From contig OX459095.1 in the NCBI GenBank assembly GCA_949775045.1, positions 18,652,311 through 18,716,310 on the forward strand: DNA of 64,000 nucleotides. Direction: 5' to 3'. Source of the DNA: Metridium senile. Lineage: Eukaryota; Cnidaria; Anthozoa; Actiniaria; Metridiidae. The notes under the pieces were generated by a model. That model ran no database searches. It was not told the DNA's origin and was given only the letters and a program-made list of their open reading frames with translations. Positions 36,021 to 55,101 of this stretch are shown piece by piece. A program made the translations under genes and the position numbers. Positions within the stretch are counted from its first letter, which is position 1, and each line of letters begins with the position of its first letter.

Positions 36021-36569
36021 CCATTTTTTGCACTGGGGTGGCTGAAGGACAGTACATGGATGGATCAGTTCTAATGAAAACTCCACGCGCTGATGTTGCT
36101 GATGCATCATTGCAGGTCCTGCAGACTCAAGAGTGGGATAGGAAAGGTGCCGCCATTGGCTGCAACTAGGTTAACAGTTAAATAATAATAGTTAATTAAT
36201 TATTCAACAATAGCTTATTTGCTAATGTTGAGGTAAATAATGAGAAATAATACTGGTAACCCAGACAAAGTTGAGGTTATTATTCACCAAGGCTCAGAGG
36301 AGAATATTCTTTTAGTATAAATAAACAGATGATTGTGTCAAAAAATAAAATACCCAGTCTGACACACACAAAACGCTGTAGATATGTGATTATCAAAAAA
36401 TATCCCTAGGGTGAGGGGGGAAAAGCATTAGGTACACAGGTTGGAAATGTTTTAAAAAACACCCTAAAAGATACTAAAAGTCCCCTTTAAAAAGGGTGTG
36501 GCATGGACAATTTTTTGTTCCAAAATAATATACCACACAAAAACTTAAAACCATAAAGCAGGGAAAACG

Positions 36570-36796
36570 ATGGGATTTCCCTTTTTTAAATACCCTAAAA
36601 TGATAACAAGAAATGTCGAAAATCCAAATATCAATTTTAATGCCCTAAAATATATGTATTTAAGAGATACAACAGGCATACCAAATAATAATGTACCCCA
36701 AGTCCCTCCCCAACCCCCTGAATCTCTAGATCTAGAATCAATTTATAGCACATGGGGTTTTAAAATGACCCCTACAGTGTATGCATATATCATCAC
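36570..36796. other. Unique spacer between the two duplication units
   Basis: Sequence after the last shared base of unit 1 and before the palindromic element. A plus-strand frame at 36570-36839 (VPQVPPQPPESLDLES) reads into the palindrome and resembles no family I know; it is not supported as a gene. Confidence 0.4.
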
Positions 36797-37133
36797 AGGT
36801 AGCCCAAGCGTAGAGTCAGTACAAGGGAATGTATGGTGAATTGTAATTTTAACATAAATATGTCAATAAAATTTCCCTTTCTTACATGGATGTTTTTTGT
36901 GGTCTCTGATAATGTCTGTGAAGAATTTTTGGAAAATTTGATCAATTGTACATCCCTTGTTAATATATTGACAAGGGATGTACAATTGATCAAATTTTCC
37001 AAAAATTCTTCACAGACATTATCAGAGACCACAAAAAACATCCATGTAAGAAAGGGAAATTTTATTGACATATTTATGTTAAAATTACAATTCACCATAC
37101 ATTCCCTTGTACTGACTGTACGCTTGGGCTACC
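36794..37133. mobile_element. Foldback element, CACAGGTAGCCCAAGC family, copy 2, almost perfect palindrome
   Basis: CACAGGTAGCCCAAGCGTAG ... CTACGCTTGGGCTACCTGTG-like ends (one arm reads GTACGCTTGGGCTACCTGTG), arms of about 170 bp, almost no loop (ACATCCCTTGTTAATATATT at the centre). Nearly identical 101-residue frames on both strands (36833-37138 and 36793-37098) show the arms differ by about one base. ATATCAT occurs directly before and after, a possible 7-bp target duplication. It lies 15-20 bp from the start of duplication unit 2. Confidence 0.85.
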
Positions 37134-37756
37134 TGTGATATCATAAGAACTAGAAGACGTGAGCCCGCTGTCACACTTTACAGCGTGCAAGTTTTTTAAA
37201 AACACAGGAAGCCCACTTCAGATACCTCCTACGTACCGAACCGACAAATGAGTTAGCCTTCTTATTATTTAGGTGGTTTAATATTTCAGTGTTATTAGGA
37301 TACTAATCGATAGGTAAGGCTTAAAAAATAAGTTTGAGAATGTTACAGTATAATATTGGCAAAACAAATCGTGTAACTCATGGCGCAATTTTGTTTGGGC
37401 CGGGGGTAAATGCATATTTTGAATTTTTTGAAAATTATTAATTAAATAATCATAGAGCTGCATCCAGTTACTCAACCAGCATCTAAAGCAAATAAAAACA
37501 ATGATATTTCGAAATGTGCAAAGCTCACATGTTGCATTGTAAGTTAATACAAAGTTCTTCCTGAAGTAACATTTCAAAACTATTTGCAGTTTATCTTATA
37601 ATAGAATTCCATTTTGTTAATTTTAAATGTAAATAAATTAATAAAAAAGAACCTAAAATGCAAATAGTTTTGAAATTACTCCTGTCATGCACAATTGTGC
37701 TCAATTCAAAGGTGAGGAGTGTTTATATGGTCATTATTTGCAGATTAACAAGTCCA

Positions 37757-40700
37757 ATGGCTGATTCTTCGGGTTCTAGTAAGACATTCAAGTTGGTTAT
37801 GTTTGGAGCTACAGGTCCTACTGGTCTTCTGGCTGTAAAAAGAGCTTTAGAACTTGGACATCATGTTACTGCTATTGTTAGAAGCCCCGACAAATTAAAT
37901 GATATCAAGTAAATACTAAATAAATATAGATGCCCCTTGACTATCATGTCTATTATGGGTGTGTGTGGAGGGGGGGGGGGGGGGGGGGGGGATAAGGTAA
38001 TTAATTAACACATCCTTGGATATCATGGGTTGGGAGGGTAGGGGAATGAATAGACTTACTGTTGAATATCATGGGTAGAGAGTGAATATCCTCGGAAAGA
38101 GAAGTTATGTTCAGTGACCACGAATGATAGTTCCAAGTCGAGGTTCCAGTTGCTGCACATGATAAATTATAGTTTTGCTATGTGCAGCAACAGGAACCTT
38201 GACTTGCAACTATTATTCGTGGTCACTGAACGGATATGTATTGGTTAATTCTCCTACCCTACCCACCCACGTATAGGTAGGGAGCATTGGTTGCAGGGCT
38301 TGAAATAGCTGCCTGCCAATGGCCAAATGCCAGGTAGCTTGCATAGCAAGCATTTCTTTGGAGGAATGGGAACATGTTGTTTTGGGATAGCTGTGTTACT
38401 GATGAGGCCGCAAAAAACCTAAGACGAGTGCAAATCGTCTTTGGTTTCACATGCTCATATCGGTAACACAGCTATCCCAAAACAGCTTTTTCCGTTCCCC
38501 AAAAAAGAAATGCTTGCTACGCAGGCTAAATGCCAGGCCAAATTTAATGATTGGCAGGCAAAAATGATTATGAGCTGCCAAATGGATAATAAACTTGAAA
38601 ATTACTGGAAATCATCTTTCACAGTTTCTCTATTTGGAAGACTTGTGAAAAAAGCTTGGAAATTCCTAGGAATTCCTAGGAATTTCCTAGGAATTCCTAG
38701 GATTTTATTCTCATGAATTCCTAGGAATTCTTAGGAATTTAGGTGTGAATTTTCACGGTAATTGGGACATTGAATTCCAAGGAATTCCTAGGAATTCCAA
38801 GCTTTGTTAGAATTCCTACGAATTCCTACGAATTCCTAGGAATTCCAAGCTTGTACTTGCGTGCAGTAGAAATTTTATATTAGTTTGGAATTTCTGGGAA
38901 TAATTGAGAATTTTATATAGTCTTTATCTATTCAAGACACAAGTTTATATCTGGTTATCAATATAGAGTATGGCAGACAAGGGTGAGAACTATGAAAGTT
39001 CAAGATATGATTATTTTGAGGATAGAATTAAATCATCCTACTAACTAGTAATTAATTGTCAATGATTGTATTTTGAACAGCAAGAGTTAAACCTTGGCAA
39101 TTACTGTAGGCAGTTAATTATCAATCAATGATCAGTTTAATACATACTGCTCAGAGTACTGTTATTATTATAAGACCAACTATTGTTGATAAATCAAGCA
39201 ATTGATTTCTACATGTTACCTATTTAAAGGTATAGTTACTGTATATAGAAATCTTTTGAATTGCTTCATAACATGGCATAGTGGGAGCCATCTAATCATT
39301 GTAACATATAACTCATTCTTAATGTTTCTTACCTCAAACAAAGCTAATTTCTATGGGATCATTGCTAGTTTAGCATAGGTAACTTATTGATACATTGTCC
39401 ATGTCATTCTCATAAAGTTTCAAGGTAGAAAGGTCCATTATCCATGCTAAAGTCTGTTATAAACCTTCTAAGTCAAAGTCAAAGCACTGAATGGCTGTTG
39501 TAACATATCATATTCAAATCATGTGAGAGCAAACCTTTTAGCCAATCACAAAGAAGTTTTTTCTGAGACACATTCCAATTATGGGTGGGACAATGAGGTG
39601 CTACATTCCTTTGTCACTTCACTGATAGATATTCCAAACTATTCCAAGAAATTCCAAGTATCTAATAGTTTATCATTTGGAATTCCTAGGAATTCCTAGG
39701 AATTCCAAAAACTGTTGTTTGTATTCCAAGCCATTCCAAAAAAATTCCAAGCTATATCTGGTTAGCTTATTTGCATCACTTGGAATTTCTTGGAATTCCT
39801 AGGAACTCCTAAGAATTCCTAGGAATTCCAAGGAAGCTTGGAATCCAGTTCACAAGGGAGTGGCAGGTCAAATTCTATCTCTAATGGAGCCCTGGGTGGG
39901 TATCAGTTCGATTCCCGGCCCGATTCCCAATTACTTTGTGTCCTTGGGCAAGACACTTTACTCTTTATGTGCCTCGTCTTCTCAGATAAGGATGTAAAGC
40001 CAGAGGTCCTGTCTGCCTTCACTCTAATTCCTATATAAGGTGGACATAAAAGATCCTGTTGTGCTTATCGAAAAGAGTAGGGGATAACAGTCGGGCCTCA
40101 GCATACTACAGGGCCCACAGCTGTTGTGGTGTCCCTGCCTTCGTATGAAGGAAAAAGCTAAATAAATAAATAAATATAAATAAATAAGTATGAATTACCT
40201 TTTCCTTGATCCATTATTATTATTATTATTTTTATTTTTTTTTCCTCTTAGAAATGAGAACCTTGAAGTGATAGAAGGAAACATATTTGAACCTGAATCA
40301 CTTGTTGCTTACCTGAAAGACAAAGATGCTGTGATGTCATATCTGGGTGCACACGGAGCATCTATATTTAACCCTACTACTCTTTACACTGAATCTATGA
40401 AGGCAATTACAATTGCAATGGAAAGGTCAGTAACTCGCATGATAGGTGTAAAGATGATGACGATGATGTGATAATGATGGATGGATGACAAGTGACGATA
40501 ATGATGATCATAATGCTGGTTTATCATTATTGATGATGCATTATACTCAATATTATATGATAGATAAATGATGATGATCGATGATACCGATGACATTCAT
40601 GTCATGAGGATGATAATATCAATATTGATAATTACTGATACTGAAGATGATGATGATGGTGATACCATTGATCAAGATGGTCATGTTGCATAAATGATGA

Positions 40701-41929
40701 TGATACTGATACTGATAATGCATGATCATGTTACACAAATGATAATGATACATATAATACTAATACTTATTAGGACAATGATGATACTAATGATGAATGT
40801 AATGCATTGCCATGTCCTATATGAATGATGATTATTAATACTGATACTGATGAGGATGATAATATCAATGATGATGATGATGATGATGATGATGTTGATA
40901 CTGATGATGTTGATTATTTGATGATTATTATTATGATGATGATGATACTGAAAATTACACCTCAACTGCGGATGAAAATGATGATAATGATACTGAATAT
41001 AATTATTTTGATGATAACGCTGGTGGTATTAATATATACTGGTAATATTGATGCAACTAATAATTACTTGTCCTGCAAATTACTTTCCTGTAAATGTAAA
41101 CAGCCCTAAATGTTATGTTGCAGATCCAGTGTTAATAGAATAGTAATAGTTACATCCTGGTGTACTGAGAAACAGCCTGGAAACCCCAAACTCATTGAAT
41201 GGATTCTTAAACCACTATTTCTCAATGCAGTTTTGCCAGACATGAGAGAAATGGAAAAAATGTTGGAGCAGTCAGCATTCAATTATACATTTATAAGGCC
41301 TCCACAGCTTACTAATGGTAAAAATAAATTATTTCTTTAAATGTATTACTTTCTAATACTCCATACTATGTAATTTTAGCACTCAGTTGATGTAATGTAT
41401 GCACAAAATCTATTGTATTCTATTGTCGTTCTATCTATTGTATTACGTGTGATGCATTATATTTTTATGAATACATTACATCAACTGCTTGCTACGTAGG
41501 CTCTCCCAGTGTTTACAAGTGTTGGTATTGTGATGCTAATTTGCCAACCATTTGCACAATAATAGATTTGTTAATTTTTGTTTTGTTCTTATAACAGTGG
41601 TTGTTAAATATTACTATTTTGTTATTTATGTGTGATATATCTTTTAGGGGTTAAAAATTCGCAAAAATTTCCGGTATCTTTAAGTTGTATTTATTTTAAT
41701 CCCACCGGTAATATATATACAGACATGATTCAATAGCCTGCAGGTACATTTTTTTAATTTTGAATATTCTTTTTTAGATGAGCCAAAGAATAACTACAAG
41801 CTGGCTGAGGGACAGTATGTGGATGGAGTTCTAATGAAAATTTCACGCGCTGATGTTGCTGATGCATCATTGCAGGTCCTGCAGACTCAAGAGTGGGATA
41901 GGAAAGGTGCCGCCATTGGCTGCAACTAG
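37757..41929 (+). CDS. BLVRB-like NAD(P)H flavin/biliverdin reductase, copy 2, intact, 4 exons, 223 aa
   Basis: Exons 37757-37908, 40252-40425, 41124-41317, 41778-41929; GT-AG, sum 672 nt (223 residues; human BLVRB has 206). The protein starts MADSSGSSKTFKLVMFGATG; GATGPTGLLAVKRALELGH is the NAD(P)-binding Rossmann loop and helix, VRSPDKLNDIK the strand that usually reads the NADPH phosphate, VIVTSWC and FNYTFIRPPQLTNG the core strands, with tail GQYVDGVLMKISRADVADAS. It fits the NAD(P)-binding SDR-like family that reduces flavins or biliverdin with NADPH in the cytosol; the exact substrate cannot be told from sequence. The upstream in-frame ATG at 37658 precedes a likely 5' UTR region shared with copy 1, where it is not preserved in frame, so I prefer 37757. 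This is the only complete copy in the window. Confidence 0.9.
37973..37991. repeat. Poly-G tract in intron 1 of copy 2
   Basis: About 19-20 consecutive G directly after GTGTGTGTGGA. The matching place in copy 1 is GGGTGGGG-rich but not a homopolymer. Confidence 0.85.
38109..38235. mobile_element. Foldback MITE, family 1, copy 2
   Basis: GTTCAGTGACCACGAATGAT ... ATTCGTGGTCACTGAACGGA; nearly identical to 123-253, with the same loop (GATAAATTATAGTTTTGCTA). Intron 1 of the intact BLVRB-like gene. Confidence 0.85.
38296..38640. repeat. Family 3 repeat, copy 2, with a nested foldback at 38333-38525
   Basis: AGGGCTTGAAATAGCTGCCT at the left and GATTGGCAGGCAAAAATGAT ... GGAAATCATCTTTCACAG at the right match 7019-7180. 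Between them is a palindromic insert: TAGCTTGCATAGCAAGCATT ... AATGCTTGCTACGCAGGCTA, with TTTTGGGATAGCTGTGTTAC and its complement inside. Confidence 0.65.
38652..39842. mobile_element. 1.2-kb element with terminal arrays of GGAATTCCTAGGAATTCC
   Basis: Begins AAGCTTGGAAATTCCTAGG and ends GGAATTCCAAGGAAGCTTGG. Arrays of the palindromic unit AATTCCTAGG fill 38660-38850 and 39638-39840, with sparser ATTCCAAG motifs inward. The centre is AT-rich and non-coding. Same plan as the 7.74-kb and 4-kb elements: short palindromic motif arrays next to inverted ends. Confidence 0.65.
39872..40190 (+). mobile_element. tRNA-derived SINE, copy A
   Basis: Pol III B-box-like AGTTCGATTCCCGGCCC, then TTGGGCAAGACACTTTACTC and GTGCCTCGTCTTCTCAGATA, ending in an (AAAT)n tail. 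Shares its body with the copy at 47427. The A box is less clear than in that copy. Confidence 0.75.
40430..41000. repeat. GAT-rich simple repeat, intron 2 of copy 2
   Basis: Counterpart of 26830-27540, shorter and missing the 60-bp higher-order copies. Confidence 0.8.
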
Positions 41930-42321
41930 GTTAACAAATAAATAATAATAGTTAATTAATTATTCAACAATAGCTTATTTGCTAATGTTGAGGTAAATAA
42001 TAAGAAATATTACTGGTAACCTAGACAAAGTTGAGGTTATTATTCACCAAGGCTGAAGAGAATATTCTTTTAGTATAAATACACAGATGATTGTGTCAAA
42101 AAATAAAAATACCCAATCACTTCCTAAGAAAAACTATTTATTTTATATTTTTTAAAAGCAGGCAAAATGCTGTAGATATGTGAATATCAAAAAATATCCC
42201 TAGGGTGAGGGGGAAAAAGAATTGGCTACACAGGTTGGAAATGTTTTTTAAAAAATCACCCTAAAAGATACTTTTAAAAAAGATATATACCACACAAAAA
42301 CTTAAAACCATAAAGCAGGGA

Positions 42322-42432
42322 AAAGTTACAGCTGATTTCAGAAATTTTCAGGGTTGCATTCTTTCTCTTATATACTACGTATATAAGAGAAAGAATGCAA
42401 CCCTGAAAATTTCTGAAATCAGCTGTAACTCG
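42322..42432. repeat. Near-perfect 110-bp hairpin next to the duplication end
   Basis: AGTTACAGCTGATTTCAGAA ... TTCTGAAATCAGCTGTAACT, with loop ATATACTACGTATAT. It starts where similarity between the two duplication units stops. Downstream at 42556, AAGCTTGGGCTACCTGTGC matches the end of the CACAGGTAGCCC foldback family. Confidence 0.8.
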
Positions 42433-42784
42433 GAAGAGGGATTGAAAAAATACCACCAATACACACTGTAAGTTTTAATTGATTTTATTAAAGTTTAGTC
42501 ATTTTATTCAAGATTTCGTTTTTTGATTGAATCGTCCAAAGGTAGCCTCTCACTGTAAGCTTGGGCTACCTGTGCTTACAGGGAAACTTTCTTTATTGTG
42601 CCGTGATGCATTAGAAAAAACTCCCTCTAACGGTTTGTACTTGAGTGCATACAATTTCATTAGCAAAATTATTGCAGAGCAGTGAAGATGGCAAAGGATC
42701 CATCCAAATTCTTGAAGTCCAGTCCAAATCTCCCATAATCCATTGCAAATTTCGCGCTGCACACTCCATGCAGAACGACTCGCT

Positions 42785-43616
42785 CAACTCATAACGCAAT
42801 CTCGAGCCCAGCGTCACGTCTGGCTTTTTGTCAGCGGTCTTATGGCGCCCGACATTAGACTCTGGGGGAACGGAATTTTCAGCTCCGATTTTGGAGTTCC
42901 GGTTTCTATTGCGCATGCTTAGTTAATATTATAATGATCTGTGGGATTGGGCATCCTGTGTTACTTAGTACGTTAATGACATTCAAAATATTATTGACCT
43001 AGTAGCATTTTAAATATTTTCTAAGCCAAAATATAAACATTTTCCTCACTAATGAAACATTTAAAGTTTAGGAAGATTTTTTAACGGCCATCAGGATTTA
43101 TAATGATATAAAAACGCGTCTAAATCTTCTTCAATTCAGATCGCTTTAACCGTCGATTTATTTATAGTTTTCCAACGGTTATTAGTTTGCTTTCGTGGTA
43201 CGATTGACTTTTAGTAAATAACTGGATGCCAGAGGTCTGAGGATTGCCAGGGTTTAGAATAGTTTAAAGAAGTATTTTGTGTGTATTCTAATTTTCTTCG
43301 TGACTCGATAATCATCGCTTAGCGGCGATACAATATCTCTTCGCTTCGCGACTCGTAAACGACGATATTTAATATTCTATCTAGTATTAAAGAACCGTTG
43401 ACGTCGTATTGCATGTAATCGTAAAATTTACATTTTGAATGTACATTTGTTTACATGATGGACCAATCAGAGCTTTTACTTCGTCTGTTTCCGGTTCGAC
43501 CATTGTATTTTCAAGGGCCAATCAGCATAAGCAGAGAATTCCGGTCCCCCAGAGTCTTACGTTACTCGGCTGGCCAAGAGGAACGAAGGCTCGGGGTTCG
43601 AGATTGCTCATAACGT
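42785..43616. mobile_element. Putative TIR element whose right end abuts the CHEK2 start
   Basis: GCAATCTCGAGCCC ... AGACTCTGGGGGAACGGAATT near 42797-42876 and the complement AATTCCGGTCCCCCAGAGTCT ... GGGGTTCGAGATTGC near 43538-43608 form imperfect inverted arms of about 80-100 bp. The right end is about 50 bp before the CHEK2 ATG, so the CHEK2 promoter or 5' UTR may lie within it. Confidence 0.5.
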
Positions 43617-43666
43617 TGTAAGTGTCACAACACAATAGAAAGAAATTAACTTAGATTTACAATATT

Positions 43667-52897
<9,231 letters not shown>

Positions 52898-54225
52898 TAA
52901 CAAGATTTTATAGGAGTACATTTTTAATGCACTATTCCAGTGGAATTTATAGTGCAATGATTATAGAATTTGAAAAATACTTTATAAGTAAAGTTTTAAA
53001 TATGTAATGGCATGAAACTGCCAACTTTTGTCTGGCAAGAGACAGGGTTTGATATAGAAAAACAATCGGACCTGCCACTGTTTTTAAGACTTTCCTAAAA
53101 ATCCCGTGGAAAGATAAGTCGGGTACGCTCTTTCTAGCCTGCGTCACATCCGGCCTTTTTATCAGTTAGAATTTTTCTACTAAGGCTAGCTCTTTCAATC
53201 GGTAATATTATTAATTGAAGGAGATCAGTTCAATTGGGAATAGGAAACCCGAACAATTCCCAGATAAAGAAAAAGTGAAAGATGATTTCCAGTAACTTTT
53301 GACTGCAATTGTAATATCCATTTGGCAGTTTTTATGGCCCCATCATGGTCACCGCAAGGTACACGCACGCAACTGAACTTTTCACAGTCATACGAATTCT
53401 GCTCTGTGGAATGAGAAATAGTACACGTCCCTAACTTTTCCTACCCTTACAAGAAGGGACATGGGAAGTTCGCAACACCGCAAAGAAAAAAAAGAACAAG
53501 AATTGATAACGCCGCATCACAATATCTCTGACCAAAGACTACGAACACCACAGCTTTAAAATTCACCACACACAGCAAACACTTCCCAGCCCCAACCCCC
53601 TAACCCTACCGTCCTTACAACGCAGAAAACAATATGAGTAAAAATGACACTAATGCATGTGAGCATCTTTAAAACTTGCACAAAGTGAACAGTACACTTT
53701 TTGAGATAGCAACAAGCTTAAAAGTGTCAAACTCTTTAAATAAATATTGATTATTAGTAATAGTTATGATAATTATGTCATGGGTTTAATAATAAAATTA
53801 TTATCTTCCTTTATTTGTTTCATTGCATTGATTATATTACGTTGTTTTCGCGATTTGCTTGCACAAATGTTCCTTTGCGTAACCAAAGTTTAATTAAAAA
53901 GAAAGGACATGAGGACCGGGGTCCTTTAGGGTCCTTTTATGGTTCTGGCTTAAAAGCTGTTATGTAACATGAATCCGTACCTTTAAGGGTCATTTTTACT
54001 CTGCTTTGTACCTTTTGTATCTTTTAGGGGTTGAAATCAGCAAGATTTAACAGTTATTTTAATCTGTGCGTACCTTTAGGGGTACGTTGTTTTCAAAATC
54101 TCCGCCGATCACCCCTGCCAGTTGGACAAAGGGAGTACCCCCCCCCCCCTTCCCCCGGGACATGAGGATACCCATGGTATCTGGAATCAAATTCCCCTCC
54201 AAAAGAAACTGAAATCGGAATTTAA

Positions 54226-54358
54226 AAAGCAACACCTAACCAAGTGTTGTTGCTGGAGCATCAAATCGGCATATGTACTGTATGTACTGTAACTGAAAAG
54301 CAACACCTAACCAAGTGTTGTTGCTGGAGCATCAAATCGGCATATGTACTGTATGTAG
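54226..54358. repeat. Direct duplication of about 62 bp
   Basis: AAGCAACACCTAACCAAGTG and TTGTTGCTGGAGCATCAAAT through CATATGTACTGTATGTA occur at 54226 and 54299, differing by little or nothing. Confidence 0.9.
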
Positions 54359-54786
54359 AGAATGAATATTTCTGCCCCATCCGCGCTATCCCATTGGAAA
54401 ACCGCGCTAGCCAAAAGACCGCGGTAATCCAGCACCAGTTGAGCTTTATACAGTACCACTATTGTTAGGTTAGGTTTAGGACGTCAGTCCAGTCAGAACA
54501 ATATGTATACATATTATAGGAATTGATGGTTTCAAACAAAAGCTCAGATTTTTAAAAAGCATGACGACCGTAAACTAAAATAAGCCATTGATCGTTATTT
54601 GGTATAATTTCTTTTTTTGTTTTATATAATAATGCTTCAGATTTGAGACATCAAAATGTTTCGATATTTTTTTCAAAATCGTGAACTTTTCAAAATCGCA
54701 GATTTTTTAAAATTGAAAATATTTCAAAAGTAGTGCAATGTTGCGTAATAAAAAGGTATTATAAATATTTAAGTATTATTAATTAC

Positions 54787-54931
54787 TAGAGTACAAACAC
54801 TAAAAGTGTGCAATACTTTGTACTATTTACCACTAAATAGTGTTGATTAAACAATAGAGAACAAAAGAATTTGCATAATTTAGCAGTATTTAGTGGTATT
54901 TATGTTGTACACTTTTAGTGTTTGTACTCTA
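54787..54931. mobile_element. MITE (TAGAGTACAAACACTAAAAG ends)
   Basis: TAGAGTACAAACACTAAAAG ... CTTTTAGTGTTTGTACTCTA, with inner ACTAAATAGTG. 145 bp, about 170 bp upstream of the GUSB start. Confidence 0.82.
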
Positions 54932-55101
54932 CTAAACTACTGACCATGATTATATTAAGTTTTCCATAGTTTAAATCTGTCGGTCTGTCTGTACTGTCTG
55001 TCCGTAGATATACCCACAATGCAATGCAGGCGCATGTCAACATACTTCCAAATCACACGCCGAAGAAAACAGTGGCACACAAGTGCTACTAAAATACCAA
55101 A

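Larger units (their letters stand above)
28300..36038. mobile_element. 7.74-kb autonomous CMC/EnSpm-like DNA transposon with two divergent genes
   Basis: Ends CCCCAGTACAAATATTTTGT ... CATTTTTTGCACTGGGG are inverted (CCCCAGT(A/G)CAAA). Host sequence AAGCTGGCTGA is split as AAGCTG / TGGCTGA, a 2-bp TG duplication; copy 2 of the gene provides the empty site. Inside are 9 (left) and 13 (right) GTGATCA(C) palindromes, a tnp2-like transposase on the minus strand (28647-31487) and a UBL-BEN gene on the plus strand (31806-35435). Both genes are open, so the element looks recent and potentially intact. A Penelope-like fragment and small foldbacks are nested in its introns. Confidence 0.9.
25776..36169 (+). 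pseudogene. BLVRB-like NAD(P)H flavin/biliverdin reductase, copy 1, last exon split by a transposon
   Basis: SDR-like NAD(P)-binding protein of the biliverdin reductase B / flavin reductase type (cytosolic NADPH-dependent reductase). Exons: 25776-25927, 26630-26803, 27638-27831, and the last exon from 28274, interrupted at 28300 and resuming at 36041-36169. Residues: FKLVMFGATGPTGLLAVKRA holds the Rossmann dinucleotide motif GATGPTG; later VIEGNIFEP, DAVMSYLG.HG, RIVIVTSWC and FNYTFIRPPELTNGDE. All splice sites are intact and the exons closely match copy 2. Reading into the transposon gives about 11 foreign residues, then TGA. The lost tail (about 43 residues, ending DRKGAAIGCN) is still present and undamaged on the far side. 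The transcript may still make a truncated protein. The broken state is seen directly; loss of function is inferred. Confidence 0.88.
24713..36566. repeat. Tandem segmental duplication, unit 1
   Basis: TAGAAGACATGAGCCCGCTG at 24713 matches TAGAAGACGTGAGCCCGCTG at 37152; similarity continues through the whole BLVRB-like gene and stops after CATAAAGCAGGGAAAA at about 36566 (unit 2: about 42325). Unit 1 has grown by a foldback element (24794-25204) and the 7.74-kb transposon. Without insertions the unit would be about 4 kb. Confidence 0.85.
37152..42325. repeat. Tandem segmental duplication, unit 2
   Basis: Matches unit 1 (24713-36566) in the same orientation: promoter-proximal sequence, all four exons, introns with GAT repeats, and about 390 bp after the stop codon. 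Unit-2-specific gains are all in intron 1: the family 1 MITE (38110), the family 3 repeat (38296), the GGAATTCC element (38652) and a SINE (39872). Confidence 0.85.
52898..55101. other. Intergenic between CHEK2 and GUSB
   Basis: No exon recognised. Contents: CACCAC-rich repeat copy 2 (about 53487-53600), a poly-C run near 54140, a 62-bp direct duplication (54226-54358), a MITE (54787-54931), a small GTCT patch near 54978, and the GUSB promoter and 5' UTR just before 55102. Confidence 0.55.

Noticed and set aside
36793..37138. Two identical-looking 101-residue frames on opposite strands
   Set aside because: They are the two readings of one near-perfect palindrome (foldback element), not proteins.
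38400..38475. CTGATGAGGCC flanked by GTGTTAC/GTAACAC, resembling a hammerhead ribozyme
   Set aside because: No GAAA box follows at the right place; the outer pairing is explained by the foldback element itself.
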